Shown: positions 26,307 to 34,559 of the stretch, piece by piece
Numbering within the stretch: the stretch's first letter is position 1
How the letters are laid out: every line of letters begins with the position of its first letter
NCBI GenBank assembly: GCA_018820205.1
Contig: JAHJOK010000075.1
Coordinates: 248,001 to 312,000 of the forward strand
Length of the DNA stretch: 64,000 nucleotides
Direction of reading: 5' to 3'
Origin: Alphaproteobacteria bacterium
GTDB lineage: Bacteria; Pseudomonadota; Alphaproteobacteria; Caulobacterales; Caulobacteraceae
Program-made: the position numbers and the translations under genes
Notes under the pieces: generated by a model
What the model saw: the letters and a program-made list of their open reading frames with translations, nothing else
What the model was told of the DNA's origin: nothing
Databases searched by the model: none

Positions 26307-26981
26307 ATGAGGCCCCTGGCCATCTTCGACATCGACGGCACGCTGGTCGACAGCCGCGCCTCGATCCAGCAGGCGGCGACCGAGGCGGCCCGGGCGCTGG
26401 GCCTGCCCGATCCCGAGTACGACCGGGTGCGCCAGATCGTGGGGCTGAGCCTGCCGCAAGCGCTGGCGGTGCTGGAACCCGGTCTGAGCCCGGTCGAATT
26501 GGCCCGGTTCACCGACGAGTTTCGTGCCAGCTTTGGACGGATGTTCGATGCGGGCCATGAGGAGCCGCTGTACGACGGCGCGATGGACCTGCTGACCCGG
26601 CTGCATCGGGATGGCTGGCGGCTGTCGCTGGCGACGGGTCAGAACCGGCGCGGCGTGGCCCGCAATCTGGCCCGCGCCGGCTGGGCCGATCTGTTCGTGT
26701 CGTCGCACTGCGCCGAGGACGGCCCTGGCAAGCCCGACCCTGCCATGCTGCACGCCGCCCTGTCGGCCGCCGCCTGTCATGCCGAGCGCGCCGTCATGAT
26801 CGGCGACACCGCCCACGACATCACGATGGCGATCAATGCCGGCGTGCGGCCTCAGGGCGTCGCCTGGGGTTTTCACACGGTCGAGGAGCAGACGGCGGCC
26901 GGCGCGCCCCACGTCGCCGCCGATTTCGACGATCTGGAGCACCAGCTTCATCGGTTTGCGGACATGGCCGGAGCCGCCTGA
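26307..26981 (+). CDS. HAD-superfamily phosphatase, phosphoglycolate-phosphatase type
   Basis: A 224-residue phosphatase with all HAD motifs: motif I DIDGTLVDS (nucleophile D8, acid D10), motif II threonine in SLATGQN, motif III lysine in GKPDP, and motif IV GDTAHDI. The helical cap after motif I makes it subfamily IA, the Gph/PGPase-like group. The physiological substrate is not determinable. The start follows the intergenic repeat and is only 14 bases from the right arm. Confidence 0.9.
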   Translation: MRPLAIFDIDGTLVDSRASIQQAATEAARALGLPDPEYDRVRQIVGLSLPQALAVLEPGLSPVELARFTDEFRASFGRMFDAGHEEPLYDGAMDLLTRLHRDGWRLSLATGQNRRGVARNLARAGWADLFVSSHCAEDGPGKPDPAMLHAALSAAACHAERAVMIGDTAHDITMAINAGVRPQGVAWGFHTVEEQTAAGAPHVAADFDDLEHQLHRFADMAGAA

Positions 26982-26984
26982 CGG

Positions 26985-27362
26985 TCAGATCAAAATCCAG
27001 ATCGCCGCGATGAGCGCCAGCGCCCCCAGGCCGATGCCGATGGCCACGATCCGTACGTTCATCGGCTTCAGCGCATTGACCGAGTGGCTGGAAATCCGCG
27101 CCGAGATGGCGCAGGCCCGCCGCTCGGCCATCATGATCAGGAACACCCCCAGCAGGATGAACAGACTGGCCAACGACTTGGGCGCCCAGCTGGGCTCCAT
27201 CGCCCCAAACAAGGCCTTGAACGCCAGTCCGATGCCGATGGCGGCCATCGCCGTCCGCGCCCACCCGGCGAAGGTCCGCTCGTTGGCCAAAGCCGTGCGG
27301 TCCTCCGCCAGATCGGTCCGTTCGGAGGCCAGGTCGGTGCGGTCGCTGGTGTCGTCGCTCAT
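26985..27362 (-). CDS. DUF202/YidH-like membrane protein with heptad expansion
   Basis: A 125-residue inner-membrane protein. The DUF202 signature LANERTFAGWARTAMAAIGIG is present, with further helices at about 60-80 and 103-124. Before it lies a run of four similar heptads: DRTDLAS, ERTDLAE, DRTALAN, ERTFAG. The last one is the conserved motif itself, so the N-terminus seems to have grown by duplication of a 21-base unit. The ATG at 27362 is favoured; an ATG three codons upstream also exists. Function unknown. Confidence 0.85.
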   Translation of the reverse strand: MSDDTSDRTDLASERTDLAEDRTALANERTFAGWARTAMAAIGIGLAFKALFGAMEPSWAPKSLASLFILLGVFLIMMAERRACAISARISSHSVNALKPMNVRIVAIGIGLGALALIAAIWILI

Positions 27363-27439
27363 GGCGACCAAACCGTGCGCCGATCATTCCGTTCCGGCGG
27401 GGGCTGCGATCCGGCCGCCCGGCCGCTATAGGACGCGCC

Positions 27440-28198
27440 ATGAGCCACATTCCCCCGCTTGATCCCATGGTCGCCGCCAAAAAGGGTTTTCGCGAATCCG
27501 AAGAGCGGCTGAAAAGGTTCTGGAAGACCGCATCCGTCGCCGCCGACGGGGATGGCTGGGTCGTCCTTCTGGACGGCCGTGCGCCGAAGACCCCGGCCCA
27601 CAACCGCTTCCTGCTGCCGACCGAGGCTGCTGCGGCGATGGTCGCCGACGAATGGGCCGGGCAGGGTGAGTTCCTCGATCCGGGCTCCATGCCCGCCACG
27701 CGTCTGGCCGCGACCGCCATCGACCGCGTCAGCCAGACGCGCGAACCCGTCGCCGACGAGATCGCCGCCTATGTCGGCTCGGACATGCTCTGCTACCTCT
27801 CCGAACACCCGACCTCGCTGGTGGCGGAACAGGCGAAGGCCTGGGGGCCGTGGCGAGACTGGGCGGCGGCCGATCTGGCCTGCGTCGTCCACCCGACCGA
27901 GGGCGTCATCCACCGACCCCAGCCGCCGGAGAGCCTGGCGGCCGTCCGCGCCCATGCCCTGGCGCTCGACGATTTCGCCCTGACCGGCCTGGCGACCCTG
28001 GTTCCCCTGCTGGGATCGGCCATCCTGGGTCTGGCGGTCCATCGCCGCGCGCTGAGCGGAGAAGCTGCGTTCGACCTCAGCCGCCTGGACGAGGCGTTTC
28101 AGGAACGCCAGTGGGGCGTCGACGCCGACAATGCAGAACGCACCACCCTGCGCCGCGCGGAAGCCGTGCTGGTGGACCGCTGGTTTGGATCGCTATGA
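27440..28198 (+). CDS. ATP12 family chaperone
   Basis: A 252-residue homologue of mitochondrial ATP12, which binds the alpha subunit during F1-ATPase assembly. Recognisable parts are RFWKTASVAADGDGWVVLLD, LLDGRAPKTPAHN, DEWAGQGEFLDPGSMPATRL, the AIDRV segment and the C-terminal ALDDFALTGL. In alphaproteobacteria this gene often follows the pseudouridine synthase and HAD phosphatase genes, as here. Its 3' end faces carD across a bidirectional terminator. Confidence 0.93.
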   Translation: MSHIPPLDPMVAAKKGFRESEERLKRFWKTASVAADGDGWVVLLDGRAPKTPAHNRFLLPTEAAAAMVADEWAGQGEFLDPGSMPATRLAATAIDRVSQTREPVADEIAAYVGSDMLCYLSEHPTSLVAEQAKAWGPWRDWAAADLACVVHPTEGVIHRPQPPESLAAVRAHALALDDFALTGLATLVPLLGSAILGLAVHRRALSGEAAFDLSRLDEAFQERQWGVDADNAERTTLRRAEAVLVDRWFGSL

Positions 28199-28225
28199 TC
28201 GTTCGTCCTCAAAGCGGGAAGGAAC

Positions 28226-28262
28226 GTAAAAAAGGCCCCGGATCGCTCCGGGGCCTTCTTCA
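28226..28262. terminator. Intrinsic terminator between ATP12 and carD
   Basis: A perfect 10-bp stem (28232-28241 with 28248-28257) has a 6-base loop. Leftward it is followed by six T residues, so it ends carD. Rightward it is followed by a CTTC run, weaker for the ATP12 gene. Confidence 0.85.
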
Positions 28263-28283
28263 ATACAGCTTCGCCTGAAAGGA

Positions 28284-28847
28284 TCAGGCCGCTTCGGCTT
28301 CTTCCTCGGCCTCGGCGGCCGCTTCGGCGGCGGCGATGACGGCCTTCTTGGCGCTCAGCGACTTGGACAGCAGCTGGACGGCGGCGTCCTTGTCGATGCG
28401 GTTGGCGGCGGCGACTTCGCGCGCCATCCGGTCCAGGGCCGATTCATAAAGCTGGCGCTCGGAATAGGACTGTTCCGGCTGCGAATCGGCGCGGTGCAGA
28501 TCGCGAACGACTTCGGCGATCGAGACCAGGTCGCCCGAGTTGATCTTGGCTTCGTATTCCTGGGCGCGGCGGCTCCACATCGTGCGCTTGATGCGGGCGC
28601 GACCCTTCAACGTCGTCAGGGCCTTGGACACGACGTCGTCGGCGGCGAGCGAGCGCAGGCCGGCGGTCTTGGCCTTCTTGGTCGGGACGCGCAGGGTCAT
28701 CTTCTCGTGGTCGAAGGTCACGACGTAGACCTCCAGCGACATGCCCGCGATTTCCTGAGTTTCGACGGCCGCAACCTTGCCGACGCCATGCGCCGGATAG
28801 ACGACTGCGTCGCCAACCTTGAATTCCAGAACGCTCTTGGTGGTCAT
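28284..28847 (-). CDS. carD: CarD/CdnL family transcriptional regulator
   Basis: A 187-residue protein that binds the RNA polymerase beta subunit and stabilises open promoter complexes. The N-terminal Tudor-like domain (FKVGDAVVYPAHGVGKV, residues 9-25) is followed by the DNA-binding helical domain with WSRRAQEYEAKINSGD. The C-terminus is an alanine/glutamate tail. The start at 28847 is fixed by AAAGGAAT before the ATG. In Caulobacter this regulator controls growth-related transcription. The gene ends at a strong terminator. Confidence 0.95.
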   Translation of the reverse strand: MTTKSVLEFKVGDAVVYPAHGVGKVAAVETQEIAGMSLEVYVVTFDHEKMTLRVPTKKAKTAGLRSLAADDVVSKALTTLKGRARIKRTMWSRRAQEYEAKINSGDLVSIAEVVRDLHRADSQPEQSYSERQLYESALDRMAREVAAANRIDKDAAVQLLSKSLSAKKAVIAAAEAAAEAEEEAEAA

Positions 28848-29164
28848 GTCATTCCTTTCTCGGACGCAGGGGACCAGCGATGCGAAATCGCGCGGCGACA
28901 ATTGCTCAAAGACCGGAGACGGGGGTCGCCGATGGAAGGGCAGTCGTCGTCAATCGCGGAAACGGATCACCCAACCTCTGGCCGACCTCGTCTTCATGGA
29001 CGAGGTTCTGTCGCAAACGCGGGCGGCGCGCATGAAACGCATTCCGCCCGACCCAATGTGAAGGAACATATCACAAAACGAGGCAATTTCAAAACGTCCG
29101 ACTCATTGCTTCATCGGCCGCGCACGACATGACCGCCGTGCCGGGTGGAGCGCCGCGCGTCGGT
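28848..29164. other. 317-bp intergenic region upstream of carD
   Basis: No convincing gene is seen. A perfect 8-bp stem with a 6-base loop lies at 28985-29006 (ACCTCGTC with GACGAGGT) and may belong to the carD leader. The region also carries AT-rich patches near 29066-29100. I cannot place a promoter with confidence. Confidence 0.4.
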
Positions 29165-29530
29165 TCAGCGGCCGGACAGGACGAAGGTATTGCCGTCCGG
29201 GTCGCGGAATTTGGCGAATGTTCCCCACGGCTGTTTCTCGGGCGGGCCTTCGAAGACCACGCCCCTCTCCGACATGCGTCTGTAGGTGTGCTCGACGTCG
29301 TCGCAACTGAACGAGCCGTTGAAGAAGGTGCCGATCCGATCCTCATGCCCTTCGGGGGTGAACAGGGCGATGCGCGTCTCGGCGTTGCCGACGCCGAGCT
29401 CGATCCAGCGCCTGCCCGGTCCCATCGGCTGATCGGTCAGGATCCGAAAGCCGACCTTGTCGACCCAGAAGGCGACCGCCGCGTCCTGGTCGCGCGTCGG
29501 GATGGATGCGAATTTCAGATGGGTGATCAT
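29165..29530 (-). CDS. VOC/glyoxalase family protein
   Basis: A 121-residue single-domain vicinal-oxygen-chelate protein. It opens MITHLKFASIPTRDQDAAVA, then FYV-like FWVDKVGF, and ends FAKFRDPDGNTFVLSGR, which is typical of the glyoxalase/bleomycin-resistance family. An AGGAGG ribosome site supports the start at 29530. Substrate unknown; single-domain VOC proteins include resistance proteins and isomerases. It is followed on the opposite strand by a short HTH gene, and the two share a divergent 67-base promoter region. Confidence 0.85.
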   Translation of the reverse strand: MITHLKFASIPTRDQDAAVAFWVDKVGFRILTDQPMGPGRRWIELGVGNAETRIALFTPEGHEDRIGTFFNGSFSCDDVEHTYRRMSERGVVFEGPPEKQPWGTFAKFRDPDGNTFVLSGR

Positions 29531-29597
29531 GGCGGGTCCTCCTGCCCACGGTGGTAGCCAGCGGGTCTCGCCAGTGTCCATCCCGGCGGTTATTGCT

Positions 29598-29906
29598 ATG
29601 GCGATGACGACCACAGTGACCCTCGATCGCTATGTTCTGGAAAGCCTGATGGCGGATCTGGCCGGCCACGACCGGACGCCGGCGGCCTATCTGGTGTTCC
29701 TCGCCATCTGGAGCGCGGGCGACGGCGAGAGGGTCGCGCTCAGCTATGCCGAGATCGCCGCGCGCACGGGACTGTCGCGTCGAACGGTGCAGACGGGCGT
29801 GGCGCATCTTCACCGGCGCGAACTGCTGGAGATGGAGCGATCGGGACCGACGGAGACGCCGCGGTATCGGCCGCGGACACCCTGGAGACGCTGGCAAGGC
29901 GTCTAG
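29598..29906 (+). CDS. Short helix-turn-helix protein
   Basis: A 102-residue protein with a winged-helix core resembling plasmid-replication or MarR-like HTH regions: YLVFLAIWSAGDGERVALSY, then AEIAARTGLSRRTVQTGVAHLHRRELL. The recognition helix is SRRTVQTGVAHL. Starts at 29598 and 29604 are both possible. The C-terminus is proline- and arginine-rich. It is divergent from the VOC gene and convergent with fdxA, with one base between the two stop codons. It may regulate the VOC gene, but that is inference. Confidence 0.75.
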   Translation: MAMTTTVTLDRYVLESLMADLAGHDRTPAAYLVFLAIWSAGDGERVALSYAEIAARTGLSRRTVQTGVAHLHRRELLEMERSGPTETPRYRPRTPWRRWQGV

Positions 29907-29907
29907 A

Positions 29908-30249
29908 TCAGGAGCCCTTGCCCGGCGCGGTCGAGAAATATTTCTCGAACTTTCCGGTTTCGCGTTCGTATTGCTCGCGGTCGGCGGGGGGCGTGCCCTT
30001 GACTGTGATGTTGGGCCAGGACTTGGCGTATTCGGCATTGACCTGAAGCCATTTGCCGTCGGGCTCGTCCTCGGTGTCGGGGACGATCGCGTCGACGGGG
30101 CATTCCGGCTCGCACACGCCGCAGTCGATGCATTCGTCGGGCGCGATGACCAGGAAGTTCTCGCCCTCGTAGAAGCAATCGACGGGGCACACCTCGACAC
30201 AGTCCATGAACTTACATTTCACGCAGGCGTCGGTGACGATGTAGGTCAT
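29908..30249 (-). CDS. fdxA: Seven-iron ferredoxin FdxA
   Basis: A 113-residue ferredoxin. The first cluster motif, [14 protein letters not shown], is for the 3Fe-4S type with the conserved C-x7-C spacing; the second, [12 protein letters not shown], binds 4Fe-4S. The C-terminal extension ([11 protein letters not shown]) is typical of the alphaproteobacterial FdxA group. In this order fdxA usually sits beside the S4/helicase genes and carD; here a YceI gene lies on one side and the VOC and HTH genes on the other. Confidence 0.95.
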   Translation of the reverse strand: MTYIVTDACVKCKFMDCVEVCPVDCFYEGENFLVIAPDECIDCGVCEPECPVDAIVPDTEDEPDGKWLQVNAEYAKSWPNITVKGTPPADREQYERETGKFEKYFSTAPGKGS

Positions 30250-30447
30250 GGGCGGGCGAAAATCGGGATCTGCAAGGGTTGGGACGGTCGCTCGAAAGCG
30301 AGCCGGACATGACCCCGCCTCGCTCCCCTGTCAACCGACGCGACCGGACGTCGCCGCGACAAATCCTTGCCGCTGCGACGAGAGCGGCTATTCGCACCCA
30401 TCTCGATTGCAGATAAGATGGAGTTTCAACTTTTGGAGCGTCTCATC

Positions 30448-31074
30448 ATGAATCGCAGTCTGATCGCCCGTTCGACACTCGCCGGCGCCCTCGCGCTGGG
30501 CCTGATCGGGGGCGGCGGGGTCGTCGCCCAGTCCGCCCTGACCCAGAACCCGGCGGAGGTCCAGGCGGGGACGTACAAGCTGGATCCAGCTCACGGCAAG
30601 ATCACCTGGTCGGTCAAACACCTGGGCTTTTCGACCTACTATGGCCAGTTCATCAACGTCGCCGCCGATCTGACCATCGATCCGGCGAATCCGGCGGCCG
30701 CCACCCTGACGGCGACGGTTCCGGTGGCCGACGTCGCCCCCAACGACGACGGCCTGAAGGCGCATCTGCAGACGCCGGACTTCTTCGACGCCGCCCAGTT
30801 CCCGACCGCCACCTTCACCGCCACCTCGATCGTCATCGACGAGGATGACGCCTCCGAGGCCGAGGTCACCGGCGACCTGACCCTTCACGGCGTTACCCGT
30901 CCGGTGACGCTGGAGGTCGAGTTCAACCAGGCCGGGGCGATGCGCGGCGCCTATCGCCTGGGCTTCGACGGCGAAACCACGATCAAGCGGTCCGAGTTCG
31001 GCATGAGCTATGGCCTGCCGGCCATCGGCGACGAGGTCGAACTGCATATCGAGGGCGAGTTCGTCAAACAGTAG
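30448..31074 (+). CDS. YceI family periplasmic protein
   Basis: A 208-residue secreted protein with a lipocalin-like barrel that binds long isoprenoid chains in characterised members. The signal peptide ends around residue 27 (VVAQSAL). The domain shows YKLDPAHGKITWSVKHLGFS, FDAAQFPTATFTAT and the LTLHGVTRPVTLEVEF motif. A GGAG ribosome site supports the ATG at 30448. It is inserted between fdxA and the S4 gene with both neighbours on the opposite strand. Confidence 0.9.
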   Translation: MNRSLIARSTLAGALALGLIGGGGVVAQSALTQNPAEVQAGTYKLDPAHGKITWSVKHLGFSTYYGQFINVAADLTIDPANPAAATLTATVPVADVAPNDDGLKAHLQTPDFFDAAQFPTATFTATSIVIDEDDASEAEVTGDLTLHGVTRPVTLEVEFNQAGAMRGAYRLGFDGETTIKRSEFGMSYGLPAIGDEVELHIEGEFVKQ

Positions 31075-31083
31075 GCTTGGGTG

Positions 31084-31425
31084 CTATCGCTCACCGCACG
31101 GCGGTTCGGCGTGCTGGACGGGCGGGTCTTCGCTGAGCGGTACGTAAAGGGCGCGGGCCTCCGCTGGAGGGCCGCGCCGCTGGCCCAGAGCCTCCACGCG
31201 CACCGCCGTGACCCGGCCGTCGCGGGCGAAGGTGATCTGGTCACCGGCGTGCACGACCCGACTGGGCTTGTCGAGCCGGGTCTGGCGGCCCTGATGCGTC
31301 AGTCGCACGGCGCCGCCCTCGACGAGGGCGGCGGCCAGACCGCGCGTCTTGGCGAACCGTGCCCGCCACAGCCAGATATCGACGCGGACGCTGTTGTCGC
31401 TCACGCTCATATCCGAGGACGTCAA
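31084..31425 (-). CDS. S4-domain RNA-binding protein, HslR-like
   Basis: A 113-residue protein with one S4 domain (RVDIWLWRARFAKTRGLAAA, then LTHQGRQTRLDKPSRVVHAGD). Hsp15/HslR-type proteins bind 50S subunits carrying stalled nascent chains. The ATG at 31425 overlaps the helicase stop by four bases, so the two are translationally coupled. The coupling makes a shared RNA-related role plausible. The C-terminal 25 residues are variable. Confidence 0.88.
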   Translation of the reverse strand: MTSSDMSVSDNSVRVDIWLWRARFAKTRGLAAALVEGGAVRLTHQGRQTRLDKPSRVVHAGDQITFARDGRVTAVRVEALGQRRGPPAEARALYVPLSEDPPVQHAEPPCGER

Positions 31426-33902
31426 GACGCCTTCACCTTCCTGCGCGGGCGCCTGCGCCGGGCGGGCGGGGCCGGGGCCGTCAGTTCGGCCAGTTTGGCG
31501 AACGGAGAGTCCTTGACCACGGCCGGGGCCTTGCCCGCCCGATCCGGCATCTGGGCGCGGACGGTCTTCAGCGCGGCCCAGATCGTCCTGGCGTCGCCCG
31601 CCGTCCAGCCCAGCGATTTCAACGCATCGTCCGACAGCCCGCCCTTGCCATCGCGGCGCAGGTCGGCGGCGCGTTCCAGGTCGTCGACAGGCGCCGCCCA
31701 GCGTCCCGCGGCGCGCACGCCAAAGGCGGACAGGGCGCGCGCCGAGGGTGCGGGAATGGGGAGGAGCGTAAGCCCCGCCGCCTTCGCCCTGAACGGTTCG
31801 GCGGCGGCGAAAGCCTGGGACAGCGCGCGGCCGCGCGGCTTCAGGGCGCCGGGCAGCCAGACCGAGTGGGTCCCGACGCGGATGGCGAAGGCCTTGATCG
31901 TGCGGCGCTCGACCTGACTGAGGGCTGCCAGATCACGCTCGACGTCGCGGCGGTCGATGACGCCCCCGGCCTCCAGCAGGCGGAAGGCGATGCCGCGCGG
32001 CAGGCCTTTGAGCGTGCCGGATTCCACCGCCTGTTTGAGGCGGCGAAGGTCGCGCAGCGCGCGGCCCGCCTCGGACGCCAGCCAGGCCTCGATGCGGCGC
32101 TGGGCGCGGTCGCGGGCGGCCTGGGGTCCCAGTTCGCCGATCAGGCGCACGCGGGGGCTGAAGGGCTCGGTGTTGGTGATCTTCGCGGCAAGGGCGCCCG
32201 ACCACAGGACGTCGCCGTCGGGCGTGACGGAGAAGGCCTCGTCGCCGTCGCTGGCCAGCTTGCCCAGACGACGCGCGATCTCCGGGCCGACGGCGCGCAG
32301 GGCGGCGGTCTTCAGGGTGCGGTCGGCCAGCGCCGATCCTCCGGCCGCAGGGGCGAAGCGGACGCCTTCGAGGTGCCCCACGGCCTCGCCGTCCACGGTG
32401 ACGACGCCGTCGTCGGCGACCTCGGCCATCGTGCCTTCGCGGTCGTGCAAGGAGCGCATCAGGGCGGTCGTCTTGCGGTCCACGAAACGGGCCGTCAGCC
32501 GCTCGTGCAGGACATCTGACAGTCTGTCCTCCAGCGCGCGCGTCCGGTCGCGCCAGCCCTTGTTTCCTTCCAGCCAGTCCGGCCGGTTGGCGATGTAGGA
32601 CAGGGTGCGCACCCCCGCGAGCCGGGCCGAGAGCTGATCGATCTGGCCGTCGTCGCGGTCCACCTCGGCAAACCGGGGCGCGAACCAGTCGGAGGTGAGC
32701 CGTCCGCGCTTGCCGGTCAGGGCGTGGAAGACGTCGCGCGACAGGCGGACGTGTTCCTCCAGAGTCGTCTTCTGGAAGTCAGGCAGCTGGCAGGCCTCCC
32801 ACAGCCGCATGATCGTCCCGCGCGAGCGGCCGATGCGCTTGATCTCGTCATCCTGCATGGCCCGGCGCAACAGGGTCTCGTCCAGGGCCTGACCGGTGAG
32901 CTTCAGGCCCGGCCGGTCCGGCGTCTGCACCAGGGACCGCAGCAGGTCGGGCAGGGTGTCGAAGTCGAGACGGGCATTCCGCCACTCGATGGCCTGGATG
33001 GGATCGAAGCGGTGTTCGACCACCTGTCCGACCAGGTCTTCGTCCAGCTCCTCGGCCTCACCCGTGACCCCGAATGTCCCGTCGCGGATGTGGCGTCCGG
33101 CGCGACCGGCGATCTGGGCGATCTCGTGGGCGTGGAGCCAGCGGGTGCGGCGGCCATCGAACTTTCGCATCCCGGCGAAGGCGACATGATCGACGTCCAT
33201 GTTCAGCCCCATGCCGATGGCGTCGGTGGCGACCAGAAAATCGACCTCGCCCGACTGGAACAGACCGACCTGGGCGTTGCGGGTCCGGGGCGAGAGACTG
33301 CCCATGACCACGGCCGCGCCGCCGCGCTGGCGCCGGATCAGTTCAGCGATGGCGTAGACTTGGTCCGTCGAGAAGGCGACGATGGCGCTGCGTCGCGGCA
33401 GGCGGGTCAGCTTCTTGGACCCGGCGTAGGTCAGGTTTGACAGCCGCTCGCGGGTGACTATCTCCAGATCGGGGATCAGCCGGCGCATCAGGGGGGCCAT
33501 GGTCGCGGCGCCCAGGAACATGGTCTCGAACCGGCCGCGCGCGTGGAGCAGACGACTGGTGAAGACGTGGCCTCGCTCGGGGTCGGCGGCTAGCTGGATC
33601 TCGTCGATGGCCAGAAACTCGACCTCGCGCTCCAGCGGCATGGCCTCGACGGTGCAGACCCAGAAATGGGGCCGGGTCGGGATAATTTTCTCTTCGCCGG
33701 TGATCAGGGCGACGGCGTTCACGCCTCGCAGTTTGACGATCCGCTCATATATCTCGCGCGCCAGAAGCCGCAGCGGCAGGCCGATCATGCCCGAGGCATG
33801 ACCCAGCATCCGCTCGACCGCCAGATGGGTCTTGCCGGTGTTGGTCGGCCCCAGCACCGCGACGACGCGGGAAGGGGCGAGGCCGGTGGGGCGGTCGCTC
33901 AT
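31422..33902 (-). CDS. SUV3-like ATP-dependent RNA helicase (MgpS type)
   Basis: An 826-residue helicase. Walker A is GPTNTGKT (residues 18-25). DEIQ replaces DEAD in motif II (LAIDEIQLAADP) and motif VI is QIAGRAGRHI, the combination of the mitochondrial SUV3 and alphaproteobacterial helicase group. The N-terminal helicase core covers about 1-300, a SUV3-like helical C-domain follows, and the C-terminus ends in a basic tail (RRRRPRRKVKAS) that could bind RNA. It is first in the operon with the S4 protein. Its target RNA is not known. Confidence 0.9.
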   Translation of the reverse strand: MSDRPTGLAPSRVVAVLGPTNTGKTHLAVERMLGHASGMIGLPLRLLAREIYERIVKLRGVNAVALITGEEKIIPTRPHFWVCTVEAMPLEREVEFLAIDEIQLAADPERGHVFTSRLLHARGRFETMFLGAATMAPLMRRLIPDLEIVTRERLSNLTYAGSKKLTRLPRRSAIVAFSTDQVYAIAELIRRQRGGAAVVMGSLSPRTRNAQVGLFQSGEVDFLVATDAIGMGLNMDVDHVAFAGMRKFDGRRTRWLHAHEIAQIAGRAGRHIRDGTFGVTGEAEELDEDLVGQVVEHRFDPIQAIEWRNARLDFDTLPDLLRSLVQTPDRPGLKLTGQALDETLLRRAMQDDEIKRIGRSRGTIMRLWEACQLPDFQKTTLEEHVRLSRDVFHALTGKRGRLTSDWFAPRFAEVDRDDGQIDQLSARLAGVRTLSYIANRPDWLEGNKGWRDRTRALEDRLSDVLHERLTARFVDRKTTALMRSLHDREGTMAEVADDGVVTVDGEAVGHLEGVRFAPAAGGSALADRTLKTAALRAVGPEIARRLGKLASDGDEAFSVTPDGDVLWSGALAAKITNTEPFSPRVRLIGELGPQAARDRAQRRIEAWLASEAGRALRDLRRLKQAVESGTLKGLPRGIAFRLLEAGGVIDRRDVERDLAALSQVERRTIKAFAIRVGTHSVWLPGALKPRGRALSQAFAAAEPFRAKAAGLTLLPIPAPSARALSAFGVRAAGRWAAPVDDLERAADLRRDGKGGLSDDALKSLGWTAGDARTIWAALKTVRAQMPDRAGKAPAVVKDSPFAKLAELTAPAPPARRRRPRRKVKAS

Positions 33903-33950
33903 GGTCTGGATAAGGTGGCGATTCGCCCCTGGTTCCTCAAGCGGCGCCGA

Positions 33951-34559
33951 TCACACCCCGTTGATCATCGCCTCGATCTGACCCAGCCGTTCCTTGCCGA
34001 AGAACATCTCGTCGCCGACGAAAAAGGTCGGGGCTCCGAAGGCGCCGCGTTCGACGGCCGCCGCCGTGTTGTCGGCGAGCCTGGCCTTCACCGCATCGGT
34101 CTGAGCCGCCGTGAGCAAGCGTTCGGCGTCGAGGCCGGCTTCGACGAGGACGGATGCCAGCACCGCCGGGTCGCTCATCAACAAGCCGCGCTCCCAGAAG
34201 CCGGCGAGAACCGCGTCCAGATAGCGGTCGAACTCATCGCCGGGTTCGCAGGCGCACAGGCCCCGCATGGCCAGCAGGCTGTTCACCGGGAAATGCGGGT
34301 TCATCTGGAAATCCTCCAGCCGGTGAAGCTTCACGAAGCGACGGATCTCCAGCATCTCATAGTCGATCTTGCCCTTGATCCCGGCATAGGCGGCGAAGGG
34401 CGCCTGATTGCCCGTCGCCTTGAAAATGCCTCCGAGCAGACAGGGGATGACGTTGACCGTGGCGCCGGTTCGGCCGACCAGCTCCGGCAGGGCGCGCTGG
34501 GCCAGATAGGCGTTCAGGCTGGCGAAATCGAAGATGAAGTCGATCGTCTTTGCAGCCAT
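33951..34559 (-). CDS. 2-hydroxychromene-2-carboxylate isomerase family (DsbA fold)
   Basis: A 202-residue thioredoxin-fold protein without a CxxC pair. It begins with the isomerase/kappa-GST signature FIFDFASLNAYLA, where S14 is the expected glutathione-interacting serine, and later has GAFGAPTFFVGDEMFFGKERL. Members include naphthalene-pathway isomerases and glutathione transferases kappa, so the substrate is unclear. The ATG at 34559 overlaps the SDR stop by one base (TGATG), which implies coupled translation of a two-gene unit. Confidence 0.88.
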   Translation of the reverse strand: MAAKTIDFIFDFASLNAYLAQRALPELVGRTGATVNVIPCLLGGIFKATGNQAPFAAYAGIKGKIDYEMLEIRRFVKLHRLEDFQMNPHFPVNSLLAMRGLCACEPGDEFDRYLDAVLAGFWERGLLMSDPAVLASVLVEAGLDAERLLTAAQTDAVKARLADNTAAAVERGAFGAPTFFVGDEMFFGKERLGQIEAMINGV

